In this document: piece by piece, positions 53,051-62,574 of the stretch | Layout: each line of letters begins with the position of its first letter | Position numbering within the stretch: the first letter of the stretch is position 1 | Source: Haloarchaeobius amylolyticus | GTDB taxonomy: Archaea; Halobacteriota; Halobacteria; Halobacteriales; Natrialbaceae | Length of the DNA: 64,000 nucleotides | Direction: 5' to 3' | NCBI RefSeq assembly: GCF_026616195.1 | Contig: NZ_JANHDH010000002.1 | Coordinates: 124,001 to 188,000 of the forward strand | The notes under the pieces: model-generated | What the model was told of the DNA's origin: nothing | Database searches by the model: none | What the model saw: the letters and a program-made list of their open reading frames with translations, nothing else | Program-made: the position numbers and the translations under genes

Positions 53051-54532
53051 CTACAGGTCGTACAGCTCGCCGAACTTCTCGCGGACGTGGTCGAGGTAGT
53101 ACTCCGCGGTCAACGGTTCGCCGGTGGCCTCCTCGATGAGTTCGTCGGTGGTGTACCGGCAGCCGTGTTCGTGGACGTTCTCGGTGAGCCACTCGTGCAT
53201 CGGCTCGAACTCGCCGCGGCGGATGTGCGCGTCGAGGTCGCCGATGTCCTCTTCCATGGCGGCCTCCAGTTGCGCCGCGAGGACGCTCCCGACGGTGTAG
53301 TTCTGGAAGCCGGCGAAGCCGTAGGACCAGTGGATGTCCTGCAGGCAGCCCTCGGCGTCGTTCCGGGGGCGCACGCCGAGGTACTGGTCCATCTTCTCGT
53401 TCCACGTCGCCGGAATCTCGTCGGCGGCGAGGTCGCCTTCCACGAAGGCGCGGTCGATCTCACAGCGCAGGATGATGTGCAGGTGGTAGGTTATCTCGTC
53501 GGCCTCGACCCGGATACGGTTGTCCGGGCGGACCTTGTTCACGGCCTGGTAGAGGTCCTCGACCGTCGCGTCCGCATGCTGCGGGAACCGGTCCGTGAAC
53601 TTCGGGAGGAACGCCTCCCAGAACGCGCGGGTTCGACCGACGTGGTTCTCCCAGAAGCGGCTCTGGGACTCGTGGACGCCCGAGGACCGCGGCTCCCCGA
53701 GGGGGGTCGCGTAGGCGTCGTCGCGCAGGCCGAGCTGGTAGGTCGCGTGCCCGAACTCGTGGACGGCCGCGGTCAGGGCATCGAGTGGCTCGCCCTCCTT
53801 GAACCGGGTCGTGATGCGGGCGTCGAACTGGTTGCCGGACATGAACGGGTGCGGGGCGGTGTCGAGGCGGCCGCGGTCCCAGTCGTAGCCGAGGAAGTCG
53901 AGTGCGTCCCGGCAGAGCGCGAGCTGGGCGTCCTCGTCGTAGCTCCCCTCGAAGGGCCAGGCGACCTCGCTCTCGGACTCGCGGATGGCCTCGATGAGGT
54001 CGGGCAGCTCCGCCTTCAGCTCCTCGAACACCTGCTCGACCCGGGAGAGCGGGAGGTAGGGCTCGCCGTCCTCGAACAGCACCGCGTAGGGCGATTTCGC
54101 GTCGTCGATGTACCCGGCGCGGTCCCGGTGGAGGTCGCGCAGGTCCCGCAGCGTCGGTGCGAACGACTCGAAGTCGCTCTCGGCCTTGGCGTCCTGCCAG
54201 GTCTCCTGGGCGTCGGACTGGGTCCGGGTGAGTTCGTCGACGAGGTCGCTCGGCACGTCGGTCTCGCGCTCGTACTCGCGGCGGATCTCCCGGACCACGG
54301 CCTGCTCGGCGGGTTCGAGTCCCGCGGCCTCGGCGGCATCGAGCAGGTCGGCGGTCTCGTCGCTCACGAGCAACTCGTGTCGTGTGGTCGAGAGCGCGGC
54401 GAGTTGCTGGGAGCGCGCCGGCGTCCCCCCGTCGGGCATCATCACCTGCTGGTCCCAGTTCAGCAGGCCGGCGGCGTTCCCGATGTTGGAGATGCGGCGG
54501 TACCGGTCGAGCAGGTCGTCGTATGCTGCCAT
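53051..54532 (-). CDS. M32 family carboxypeptidase (first copy)
   Basis: A 493-residue zinc carboxypeptidase. The HExxH motif lies in AVHEFGHATYQLGL and the third ligand region in VHESQSRFWENHVGR; WDQQVMMP and DIHWSYGFAGFQNYTVGSVL are other family blocks. M32 enzymes remove C-terminal residues from small peptides in the cytoplasm. A close paralogue lies 1.4 kb away on the same strand, separated by a lipoprotein gene. The start at 54532 gives the usual N-terminus. Confidence 0.93.
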   Translation of the reverse strand: MAAYDDLLDRYRRISNIGNAAGLLNWDQQVMMPDGGTPARSQQLAALSTTRHELLVSDETADLLDAAEAAGLEPAEQAVVREIRREYERETDVPSDLVDELTRTQSDAQETWQDAKAESDFESFAPTLRDLRDLHRDRAGYIDDAKSPYAVLFEDGEPYLPLSRVEQVFEELKAELPDLIEAIRESESEVAWPFEGSYDEDAQLALCRDALDFLGYDWDRGRLDTAPHPFMSGNQFDARITTRFKEGEPLDALTAAVHEFGHATYQLGLRDDAYATPLGEPRSSGVHESQSRFWENHVGRTRAFWEAFLPKFTDRFPQHADATVEDLYQAVNKVRPDNRIRVEADEITYHLHIILRCEIDRAFVEGDLAADEIPATWNEKMDQYLGVRPRNDAEGCLQDIHWSYGFAGFQNYTVGSVLAAQLEAAMEEDIGDLDAHIRRGEFEPMHEWLTENVHEHGCRYTTDELIEEATGEPLTAEYYLDHVREKFGELYDL

Positions 54533-54592
54533 GTGACAGTCTCCGACCGTGGCGGTAATCAACTTCGGGGTCCGCCCCGGCCGGCGACCGAC

Positions 54593-55837
54593 TCAGATAT
54601 CGTACCACTCGACTGGCGCGTCGCGGTACTCCTCGGGGACCTCGCCGACCGCCCAGCCTGGCTCGACGGTCTCGACGTGGAGGTACGACCCCCCGTTCAC
54701 CACGTGGGTGTACCCGGACGCCGACCCGAGTCCCACCCCGACCGCGGCGTGACCGTCGATGTCCACGACGATGGTGTCGACGCCGAACTGGGCGGTCTGG
54801 AGGATACCGGCGAGGAGCAGCGACCGGTCCTCGCTGTCCCCGCCGAGGTCGGCGACGGTCCGGGCGAGGGACTGGCGCTGGCGGTCGTACGTCCCGGTCA
54901 CCGAGTCGGGGCCGTTCGGGAGCGCCTGTACCGCGTCGACGGCGAACTCGACGAGCTCCCGGGGCGTGCTCGCGACCCCTGCCCTGGTGGCCTGGCCGAC
55001 GATGCTCCGGGCGAGCCGGGTGACGACTCCGTCCGCGGCCGAGGCCGCGACGAGTTCGTTCCGATGCAGTGCCTCGAACCCGTAGTGTTCGGCCAGCAGG
55101 TAGGCCGACGTGGGCACGTCGAGGCGGACGCGGTCGTCACCGACGGGGTACTCGACCCGGATGGTGCCCTCGAACGTGGTGCGCCGCGGTCCGCGGTCGT
55201 CTGTGCTCTCGCCCTCGCTCTCGGTCTCACTCTCACTCCCACTTTCGCCCCCATCCAGACCACCGTCCGAGAACTGCTCCTCGACGGGTGACGTGACGAC
55301 CGTGACCCCTTCCGGACGCCGGAGGAACGGGTCGGTCTCGTGGAGGTGGACGGGGTCGCCGTCGCCCCCACCACGGCGCAGCGACACGGTGTAGTACAGG
55401 GGACGGCTCTGCGGGGCGTCGCCGATGTCCAGCTGGACCGCGACGCCGGTTCGCCCGTCGCTCGACGGCTCGACGACGACCTGCTCCTCGTCGAAGACGT
55501 CGCCCGGGCCGGGGGCCGGATACCCACGTGCCTCGACCTGCAGATGGAGGTCGTCGCTGCCGGTCGCCCGCAGGACCGGACTGCGCGGGTCGACCAGGAC
55601 GTAGAGCCCGCGGTGGTCGTACGCCCGGACGAACGACCCGCGGGCGGGGACGTCGACGCGTCGCTGGAGGGTGGCGGGGTCGGGCGCCGGGTCGTCGCCG
55701 TCGGCGGGCCGGGTCGTCCGCGTCGAGGTGACGGTGAAGCGGTCGGGGCGGGTCTCGGCCTGGCCGCCACACCCGGCGAAGAGGCTCGTGCCGGCGGCGA
55801 CGCTGGTGAGGAACGCACGCCTGGAGGGCGGTGCCAT
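54593..55837 (-). CDS. Tat lipoprotein with transglutaminase-like domain lacking the catalytic Cys
   Basis: A 414-residue exported protein. R6-R7 and the lipobox FAGC (Cys23) mark a Tat lipoprotein. An N-terminal beta-rich part is followed by an acidic Ser/Glu linker (GESGSESETESEGESTDD). The C-terminal 100 residues look like a transglutaminase fold: LGGDSEDRSLLLAGILQ, GHAAVGVGLG and SYLHVETVEPGW. In active members the first block reads GDCED; here it is Ser335, with His363 retained and Glu389 at the third position. Catalysis is therefore doubtful; a binding role is possible. It lies between the two M32 genes on the same strand. Confidence 0.72.
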   Translation of the reverse strand: MAPPSRRAFLTSVAAGTSLFAGCGGQAETRPDRFTVTSTRTTRPADGDDPAPDPATLQRRVDVPARGSFVRAYDHRGLYVLVDPRSPVLRATGSDDLHLQVEARGYPAPGPGDVFDEEQVVVEPSSDGRTGVAVQLDIGDAPQSRPLYYTVSLRRGGGDGDPVHLHETDPFLRRPEGVTVVTSPVEEQFSDGGLDGGESGSESETESEGESTDDRGPRRTTFEGTIRVEYPVGDDRVRLDVPTSAYLLAEHYGFEALHRNELVAASAADGVVTRLARSIVGQATRAGVASTPRELVEFAVDAVQALPNGPDSVTGTYDRQRQSLARTVADLGGDSEDRSLLLAGILQTAQFGVDTIVVDIDGHAAVGVGLGSASGYTHVVNGGSYLHVETVEPGWAVGEVPEEYRDAPVEWYDI

Positions 55838-55876
55838 GCACGCCGGTTCTCGGAACCCGCGGAAAAAAGTTCTGCA

Positions 55877-55904
55877 GCGGTTACAGGTCGGCGGTTACAG
55901 GTCG
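55877..55904. repeat. 14-bp exact tandem duplication at the end of the second M32 gene
   Basis: gcggttacaggtcg occurs twice in succession (55877-55890 and 55891-55904). The second copy contains the stop codon of the M32 gene. Probably a slippage event with no effect on the product. Confidence 0.85.
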
Positions 55905-57409
55905 TACAGCGCGCCGTACTTCGACTCGACGTAGTCGACGAAGTAGTCGGCCGTGAAGTCCTCGCCGGTGGCCTCGCGCACGAGGTCGTCGGTCGTGTAG
56001 CGCTTGCCGTGTCGGTGGACCTTGTCGGTGAGCCAGGCGTGGAGTTCCTCGAAGTCGCCCTCGCGGACCTTCGCCTCGAGGTCGTCGATGTCGTCCTCGG
56101 CGGCGTCGTAGAGCTGGGCCGCGAGCACCGAGCCCAGGGAGTACGTCGAGAAGTAGCCGAAGGAGCCGTGGCTCCAGTGGATGTCCTGCAGGCAGCCCTC
56201 CGCGTCGGTCTCGGGCCGGATACCGAGGTACTCCTCGTACTTGTCGTTCCACGCTTCCGGCACGTCCTCGACGTCGAGGTCGCCCGAGATGAGTTCGCGC
56301 TCGATCTCGAAGCGGACCACGATGTGCATGTGGTAGGTGAGTTCGTCCGCCTCGACGCGGATGAGGTTGTCCTCCTTCACGGTGTTCGCGGCCTCGTACA
56401 CGTCACGCGGGGTGGCGTCCTCCAGTTGCGGGAAGCGCTCCTTCATCGCGGGCAGGAAGCGCTCCCAGAACGCCTCCGAGCGCCCGACGTGGTTCTCCCA
56501 GAGGCGGCTCTGGGACTCGTGGACGGTCAGGTCGCGGGCCTCGCCCAGGGGCGTCCCGTAGTGCTCGTCCGGCAGGCCGAGCGTGTAGCTGGCGTGGCCG
56601 AACTCGTGGATGGTCGAGGTGAGCGCGCCGAGGGGGTCGGCGGGGTTGAACCGGGTGGTCACGCGGGCGTCGAACTGCGTGCCCGTCGAGAACGGGTGCG
56701 GGGCGGTGTCGAGGCGGCCGCGGTCCCAGTCGTACCCGAGCGTGTCGAGCACGTCACGGGCCAGTTCCTCCTGTGTCTCGTCGTCGAACTCGCCCTCGAA
56801 GGGGGTCGCCAGCTCCACGTCGGACTCGCGGATGTCCTCGATGAGGGGGACGAGCTCCTCGCGCAGTTGCGCCAGGGTCTCCTCGGCGGTGTCGAGGCCG
56901 AGGTACGGCTCGTAGTCCTCGAACAGCACCGCGTAGGGGTCCTTGTCGGGGTCGATGTACTCGGCGTACTCCTTCTTCAGCTCGACCAGTTTCTCCAGGG
57001 TCGGCGCGAAGATGGAGAAGTCGTCCTCGGCCTTGGCCTGCTTCCACTTCGGGTGGGCCTCGGAGGTCGTCTCGGAGATCTCCTGGACCAGTTCGGTCGG
57101 GACGCGGGTCGCGCGCTCGTGCTTCCGGCGGATCTCGCGGACGACCGCCTCCTGCTCGGGGTCGAGGTCGGCGGCCTCGAGGTCGTCGAGGTAGCCGGCC
57201 ATCTCCTCGCTGGTGAGCAGTTCGTGGCCGACCGCGGAGAGGGCGGAGAGCTGCTGGGAGCGTGCGCGTGTGCCCTCCTCGGGCATCATGACCTCCTGGT
57301 CCCAGTTCAGCACCTGCTGGGCGTACCCGACGTTCGAGAGTCGCTGGACCGTCGAGAGGAACTCCTCGTAGAGTTCACCCGTCTCGTCAGTGGCGGCTTC
57401 GGTTGCCAT
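55895..57409 (-). CDS. M32 family carboxypeptidase (second copy)
   Basis: A 504-residue zinc carboxypeptidase, paralogue of the neighbour: TIHEFGHASYTLGL carries HExxH, VHESQSRLWENHVGR the third-ligand region and DIHWSHGSFGYFSTYSLGSV the substrate end. Both copies keep all catalytic residues. The N-terminus is about ten residues longer than in the first copy. Both end in the same LYDL. The copies are too diverged to be a recent duplication. Confidence 0.93.
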   Translation of the reverse strand: MATEAATDETGELYEEFLSTVQRLSNVGYAQQVLNWDQEVMMPEEGTRARSQQLSALSAVGHELLTSEEMAGYLDDLEAADLDPEQEAVVREIRRKHERATRVPTELVQEISETTSEAHPKWKQAKAEDDFSIFAPTLEKLVELKKEYAEYIDPDKDPYAVLFEDYEPYLGLDTAEETLAQLREELVPLIEDIRESDVELATPFEGEFDDETQEELARDVLDTLGYDWDRGRLDTAPHPFSTGTQFDARVTTRFNPADPLGALTSTIHEFGHASYTLGLPDEHYGTPLGEARDLTVHESQSRLWENHVGRSEAFWERFLPAMKERFPQLEDATPRDVYEAANTVKEDNLIRVEADELTYHMHIVVRFEIERELISGDLDVEDVPEAWNDKYEEYLGIRPETDAEGCLQDIHWSHGSFGYFSTYSLGSVLAAQLYDAAEDDIDDLEAKVREGDFEELHAWLTDKVHRHGKRYTTDDLVREATGEDFTADYFVDYVESKYGALYDL

Positions 57410-57549
57410 ACCGCGTCAGTTTCGGTTCGTAACTCATCAATCTCGCGGTGTGGTGTGGGTGGGTAGCAAGGGCTTGTGAGCAGGGGCTTGTGGCTGGTGT
57501 GGGATGGTGGTGGGTTTCGCTGGGTATGTCTGTGGGAACGAGCAGTTCA

Positions 57550-57670
57550 CTCGCGCTGGTGGCATGGAGACGGCCCCGCACAGCACCGCCACCGCTACAG
57601 CACCGGACCACTCCCTCCCCAGCCGATTCCCTCCACTTCACTGCGTTCCGTTCCGGTCATCCCTCGCGCG
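57550..57670 (-). repeat. Dispersed intergenic repeat, copy D
   Basis: About 120 bases. Read on the minus strand: gcgcgaggga, gaccggaacggaacgcagtg, aatcggctggggagggagtg, gctgtgcgggg, tctccatgccaccagcgcga. It matches copy B at both ends and in the centre, with small gaps. It lies in the 343-base gap between the second M32 gene and the M20 peptidase; the remaining GT-rich part (57420-57545) shows an imperfect 14-bp tandem repeat (agcaagggcttgtg) and no gene. Confidence 0.8.
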
Positions 57671-57752
57671 CTTCCGTCGGCGGCCTTCACTCGCGTTCAG
57701 GCCCGCCGACCGCACGCGCCAGGCCGGGTTTCGAGATACCGACGCAGGCCGA

Positions 57753-58862
57753 CTACGACCAGCTCTCGGCCAGCACCAGGTACGCCTCGTAACAGGTCTC
57801 CAGCACGGCGAGGCTCACGCTCTCGGTCGCGGTGTGGGCCTCGCCGGGTTCGCTGGGGCCACAGACCACGCACTCGGTGCCGGCCTGCGAGAGCCAACCC
57901 GCGTCGGTCGCATGGGGTTTCGTGACGTGCTGGCCCTGCCCGGACTGGACGGTCCGGAGGCTGTCGCGGACCGCGTCGCCGAATTCCTCGTCGCCACACC
58001 GCATCGGCGGGAGGTCCTGGTCGACGGTCCACTCGACGCCCGGGAGTTCCGCGACCGAGTCGAGGTCTGCGCGTTCGCCGGGGACGGTGCGCTCGTCGAC
58101 CGTGATGGCGCAGGTCTCGGGGACGACGTTCCAGGCCGAACCGCCGTCGATCTCGGTGACGACGACGCTCCCCTCCAGGGTCTCGCCGGCGGCTTCGGTC
58201 GTCGGCCACTCCAGCGCCTTGATGCGCTCGACCGCCTCGCAGCCGCGGTAGATGGCGTTCTCGCCCCGGTCGGGTTCGCTGGCGTGGGCGGCCGACCCGC
58301 GGGCCGTGACGGTACTGCCCCGGCGACCCTTGTGCGCGAGCGCCACGTCGACCACGCCCTCGGGGGAGTCGTAGCCGGTGGAGCCCTCCGCCACGAGGGC
58401 GTGGTCGGGGGCGAAGCCCTGCTCGATGGCGTACCGGGCGCCGATGCCGCCCACCTCCTCGCCGACGAAGGAGGCGAACACGAGTTCGCAGTCGGGGTCG
58501 GCGTCCCGGAAGGCCAGCATGGCGGCGGCGACTGCACCCTTCATGTCCGCCGCACCGCGGCCGTAGAGCCGGCCGTCCTCCTGGTAGACGACGTAGCTCC
58601 CGTCGTCGTCGACCTGCGACGCGTCCGGGGGCACCACGTCGTGGTGGCCGACGAGGGCGAGGCTCCGGTCGCCGTCGCCCTTCCGGGCGATGACGTTGCC
58701 ACCGCGGGCCGGTTCCCCGGCGTGGGTGCCGGTGCGGTCCCGCGTCACGGCGGCGTCGGTGTGCTCGCGGAGCCACTCCTCGATGACGTCCCCGGCCGCG
58801 GCCTCGCCGTCGTGGCTCGGCACCGAGACGAGGTCGCGGGTCAGGGCGGTGCATTCGTCCAT
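57753..58862 (-). CDS. M20 family metallopeptidase (ArgE/DapE-like)
   Basis: A 369-residue dinuclear zinc hydrolase. Metal ligands are visible in LVGHHDVVPPD, YGRGAADMKGAVAA and SFVGEEVGGIGARY, where the EE pair holds the catalytic base. The dimerisation domain follows (VVDVALAHKGRRGSTVTARG). Substrate class (acyl-amino acid, dipeptide or succinyl-diaminopimelate) cannot be decided; no biosynthetic neighbours help. Start ATG at 58860-58862. Confidence 0.88.
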   Translation of the reverse strand: MDECTALTRDLVSVPSHDGEAAAGDVIEEWLREHTDAAVTRDRTGTHAGEPARGGNVIARKGDGDRSLALVGHHDVVPPDASQVDDDGSYVVYQEDGRLYGRGAADMKGAVAAAMLAFRDADPDCELVFASFVGEEVGGIGARYAIEQGFAPDHALVAEGSTGYDSPEGVVDVALAHKGRRGSTVTARGSAAHASEPDRGENAIYRGCEAVERIKALEWPTTEAAGETLEGSVVVTEIDGGSAWNVVPETCAITVDERTVPGERADLDSVAELPGVEWTVDQDLPPMRCGDEEFGDAVRDSLRTVQSGQGQHVTKPHATDAGWLSQAGTECVVCGPSEPGEAHTATESVSLAVLETCYEAYLVLAESWS

Positions 58863-58903
58863 GGCAGGGGCGACTCGCCCGGCGGGGAAGAAAGTTCAGG
58901 CGG

Positions 58904-60541
58904 CTACTGTGACACGAACTGCTCGTACACCGGCGTCTGTCCGGTCTCTTCCGACTCGGTCAGCCGGCGGACCGCCTGCGCGACGCTGGCGACGTTCGCG
59001 GTCTGCTCCTCGCTCGCGGCCGCGACGTTCTCGGCCTCGCTGGCGACCCGGTCCGCGGCGGTGGCGACCTGCTCGACCGAGGTCGCGAGCGTCTCGACGC
59101 TCTCGGCCTGCTGGTCCGCGGCGGCCGCCACGTCGTCCATCCCGGCGGCGGTGGCCTGTGCGGACTCGTGTATCTCGTCGAGGTGGGCCACCGTCTCGCG
59201 GACCTGGTCGGTCCCCTCCTCGACCTTCGTGGCGGTCTCGTCCATCGTCTCGACCGTCTCGGTCGTCGCCTCGCGGACGCCCTCGACCGCGTCCTCGATC
59301 TCGTCGAGGTCGTCCTGGGCCTGCTCGGCGAAGGACTTCACCTCGGTCGCGATGACGCTCAGCGTGTCGCTCGTGGCGTCGGCCCGCGTCGCCTCGATGT
59401 TCGCGTTCGTCGCCAGCACCGAGGTCCGCTCGGCCAGCCCGTCGATGCGCTCGACGACCTCGTCGATGTCCTCGGTGCGGGATTCGAGCGTCGTGGCCGC
59501 GTCCTCGACGCGCTCGGCCGCGTCCTCGATGGCCGCCAGCACCGCCAGTGCCCCGTCGGCCGCCTCGGCCCCGTTCGCGGCCAGCGACTCGGTGCGTTCG
59601 CTCTCGGCCCGGACCTCGTCCGCCACGCCCGCGACCTCCTCGGCGGCCGCGCTGACCTCGTCCAGTTCGCCCGCGGTCGCCTGTATCTGGGCGGCCTGTC
59701 GCTCGGTCAGGTCGCTGATGGTCTGGGCGCTCTCCGAGACCGCGCTGGACGCCTCGTGCAGCTCTTCGACCGGGCCCTGGACCTCGGACTCGACCTCGTG
59801 GGCGAGCTGCTCGCGGCGCTCGATGGCGTCCTCGAGGCGCTGGCTGTAGGAGTCGACGTAGGTGTCGGTCGCGACCTGCAGGTCGAGGTTGATGATGCGC
59901 AACAGCGCGAGCACGTCCTGCATGCCGTCGTGGATAGCCTCGCGGACCGTCGCCTCGAAGGAGTCGTCCAGCCCGTCGTCGCCGTCGTCGCCGAAGCCGA
60001 GCGCGCCGACGAGCCGGCCGAGGCCGCCACCCGATTCGTCCTCGCGTTCCTCGGCCCACTCCTCGATGGCGTCGACGACCTGCCCCTGGACGCGGTCGTC
60101 GACCTCCGAGAGGATGAGGTCGTAGTACACCCCGTACTGGCCGACGTAGTGTTTCAGGGGCATGTCCAGTATCTCGTGGAGCTTCCCGATGCGGGCCCGG
60201 TTCGCGAAGTACTGCTGGTCGTACTCGCCGGTCGCCAGCGAGACGAGGTAGGCCCGCTGGGTCTGCTTGAGCATGTCCACCCCCTTCGGCGAACGCTCGA
60301 TGACCGCCCGGGTCTGGTCGTACTGCAAGAGATTGTCGTAGAAGTCGTCCGCGATGGCGTCCTGGTGCTCGCGCAGGAGCGGTTCGAGGTCGGCGAGGCG
60401 TTCCTCGTCCTCGCCGTCGAAGTTGATGAACTCCTTGCGCCAGGCCACCTCCTCGGCGTCCAGTCCGATGTCATCGACCAGTGCGCCGGCGTCGACGAAC
60501 CGGTTCAGCCCACCCTGGCCGAACTCCTGTTCCGGTTGCAT
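58904..60541 (-). CDS. hemAT: HemAT-type globin-coupled aerotaxis transducer
   Basis: A 545-residue soluble chemoreceptor. Residues 20-185 form a sensor globin whose proximal haem ligand is His122 in ARIGKLHEILDMPLKHYVG. There is no membrane segment. From about residue 255 a long coiled coil forms the MCP signalling domain; its tip DGLAERTSVLATNANIEATR is the CheA/CheW contact. HemAT binds oxygen and steers cells away from it (shown in Halobacterium and Bacillus). A cttaggtg box about 26 bases upstream may be its TATA box. Confidence 0.9.
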   Translation of the reverse strand: MQPEQEFGQGGLNRFVDAGALVDDIGLDAEEVAWRKEFINFDGEDEERLADLEPLLREHQDAIADDFYDNLLQYDQTRAVIERSPKGVDMLKQTQRAYLVSLATGEYDQQYFANRARIGKLHEILDMPLKHYVGQYGVYYDLILSEVDDRVQGQVVDAIEEWAEEREDESGGGLGRLVGALGFGDDGDDGLDDSFEATVREAIHDGMQDVLALLRIINLDLQVATDTYVDSYSQRLEDAIERREQLAHEVESEVQGPVEELHEASSAVSESAQTISDLTERQAAQIQATAGELDEVSAAAEEVAGVADEVRAESERTESLAANGAEAADGALAVLAAIEDAAERVEDAATTLESRTEDIDEVVERIDGLAERTSVLATNANIEATRADATSDTLSVIATEVKSFAEQAQDDLDEIEDAVEGVREATTETVETMDETATKVEEGTDQVRETVAHLDEIHESAQATAAGMDDVAAAADQQAESVETLATSVEQVATAADRVASEAENVAAASEEQTANVASVAQAVRRLTESEETGQTPVYEQFVSQ

Positions 60542-60642
60542 AGCTGACGAACGTGTTCGGTTGCACCTAAGCCAGCAGGGGGATTCCCAGCGCGTTGGAA
60601 TCTGTGCCGGCGGCGGGACGGCGACGGACGCGCGTCCGTGCG

Positions 60643-60648
60643 CTTAAG
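60643..60648 (+). promoter_or_regulatory. TATA-like box of the PINA gene
   Basis: cttaag is centred 27 bases before ATG 60673, supporting a leaderless start there. Confidence 0.5.
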
Positions 60649-60672
60649 AAGCGTCGTCCCCGAACACCGCAC

Positions 60673-62547
60673 ATGAACGTTGTACCGGACACGAGCGTGG
60701 TCATCGACGGCCGCGTGTCCGAGAAAGTCGACGACGGCGAGTACGCCGGGGCCACCATCTCCGTCCCCGAGGCCGTCGTCGCAGAGCTGGAATCGCAGGC
60801 GAACGCCGGGCTCGACACCGGCTGGGAGGGACTGGAAGAACTCCAGCGGCTCGCCGACCTCGCCGACGACGGGCGCATCACCCTGGAGTACGTCGGCAAG
60901 CGACCCGACGCGCGCAGCATCGACCACGCTGCCGAGGGCGAGATCGACGCCCAGATCCGGGACCTCGCCGCCGAGATGGGGGCGACCTTCCTCACCAGCG
61001 ACGTGGTGCAGTCCCACGTCGCCCAGGCGAAGGGCCTCGACGTCGAACTCCTCTCCGCGGAGGCCCGCCAGATCGAGCGCCTCGCCATCGAGAACTACTT
61101 CGACGAGGCGACGATGAGCGTCCACCTCAAGACGGGCACCGTCCCGAAGGCCAAGCGCGGCGACATCGGCGACATGCACTACGTCGAGATCGCCGACGAG
61201 CCCCTCGACGAGGCGACCATGTCGGAGTACGCCGACGAGGTCATCAACGCCGCCAAGGAGTCCGCCGAGGGCTTCCTCGAACTCTCCCGGAACGGCATGG
61301 ACATCGTCCAGTTCCGGAACTACCGCATCGCGGTCGCCCGCCCGCCGTTCTCGGACGGTATCGAGATAACCGCGGTCCGACCCATCGCCCAGACCGACAT
61401 GGAGGACTACGAGCACGCCGGGGAGCTCAAAGACCGCATCCTGGAGCGCCAGCGCGGCATCCTCATCTCCGGGGCGCCCGGCGCCGGGAAGTCGACGTTC
61501 GCGCAGGCGGTCGCCCGGTTCATCTCCGAGAACGACTACTCCGTCAAGACGATGGAGAAACCGCGCGACCTGCAGGTCGGCCCGGACATCACCCAGTACA
61601 CCGAACTCGACGGACAGATGGCCAACACGGCCGACGCCCTGCTGATGGTCCGCCCCGACTACACCATCTACGACGAGGTCAGAAAGACCGACGACTTCGA
61701 GGTCTTCGCCGACATGCGCCTCGCCGGCGTCGGGATGATCGGCGTCGTCCACGCCACCCGCGCCATCGACGCGCTCCAGCGCCTCGTCGGCCGCGTGGAA
61801 CTCGGCATGATCCCGCAGGTCGTCGACACCGTCGTCTACATCGAGGACGGTGAGATCGCCAAAGTGTACGACGTCCAGACCGAGGTGAAGGTCCCCCACG
61901 GCCTCACCGAGGAGGACCTCGCCCGCCCCGTCATCACCATCAACGAGTTCGAGACGGGCCGCCCCGAGTACGAGATCTACACCTTCAACCGGCAGGTCGT
62001 CACCGTCCCGCTCACCGACGACGACGGCAAGAGCGACACCGGCGTCGACCGCATCGCGAAACAGGAGATCGAGCGCGAGATCCGCTCCATCGCCCGCGGG
62101 CACGTCTCGGTCGACCTGAAGGGCCAGAACAAGGCGGTCGTCTACGTCGAGGAGGACGACATCTCCGCGGTCATCGGGAAGGGCGGCGGCCGCATCAACG
62201 ACGTGGAGAACCGCCTCGGCATCGACATCGACGTCCGGACCCACGACGAGAACCCGAACTACCGGACCGGCGGGTCGGGCGGTGGTGGCGGCGGTAGCAG
62301 TTCACAATCAGGACAGCAGGACACCACCGGCCAGCTCGTCACGCCCGAGATCACCTCCCGGCACATCGTCATCCCGGTCGACGGCCACACCGGCGAGACG
62401 GTCGAGGTCCGCGCCGACGGCGACTACCTGTTCACCGCGACGGTCGGCCGCGGCGGCGAGGTGCAGGTCTCGCGCGGTTCGGCCATCGCCGACGAACTGG
62501 AGCGCGCCATCGACCGCAAGAACACCGTGACGGTCCACACGGCCTAA
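60673..62547 (+). CDS. PIN-domain ATPase with KH domain (PINA family)
   Basis: A 624-residue archaeal protein. Residues 1-130 are a PIN domain (VPDTSVVIDGRVSEK with acidic residues, FLTSDVVQSHVA). A PilT/VirB11-like ATPase follows: Walker A GAPGAGKST at 267-275, YDEVRKTDDFEVFADMRLAG and GVVHATRAIDALQRL. Around residue 497 there is a KH motif (AVIGKGGGRINDVENRLGID), then a Gly/Ser linker and a small C-terminal beta domain. Sulfolobus PINA is a hexameric ATPase that promotes Holliday-junction migration and binds Hjc; the same role is inferred here. Confidence 0.88.
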   Translation: MNVVPDTSVVIDGRVSEKVDDGEYAGATISVPEAVVAELESQANAGLDTGWEGLEELQRLADLADDGRITLEYVGKRPDARSIDHAAEGEIDAQIRDLAAEMGATFLTSDVVQSHVAQAKGLDVELLSAEARQIERLAIENYFDEATMSVHLKTGTVPKAKRGDIGDMHYVEIADEPLDEATMSEYADEVINAAKESAEGFLELSRNGMDIVQFRNYRIAVARPPFSDGIEITAVRPIAQTDMEDYEHAGELKDRILERQRGILISGAPGAGKSTFAQAVARFISENDYSVKTMEKPRDLQVGPDITQYTELDGQMANTADALLMVRPDYTIYDEVRKTDDFEVFADMRLAGVGMIGVVHATRAIDALQRLVGRVELGMIPQVVDTVVYIEDGEIAKVYDVQTEVKVPHGLTEEDLARPVITINEFETGRPEYEIYTFNRQVVTVPLTDDDGKSDTGVDRIAKQEIEREIRSIARGHVSVDLKGQNKAVVYVEEDDISAVIGKGGGRINDVENRLGIDIDVRTHDENPNYRTGGSGGGGGGSSSQSGQQDTTGQLVTPEITSRHIVIPVDGHTGETVEVRADGDYLFTATVGRGGEVQVSRGSAIADELERAIDRKNTVTVHTA

Positions 62548-62574
62548 ATCTGGGGCGTCACCACCTCGAGCCCG

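Noticed and set aside
55340-57466. A 708-codon plus-strand frame opposite the second M32 gene
   Set aside because: The M32 protein on the minus strand has all catalytic motifs; the plus frame has none.
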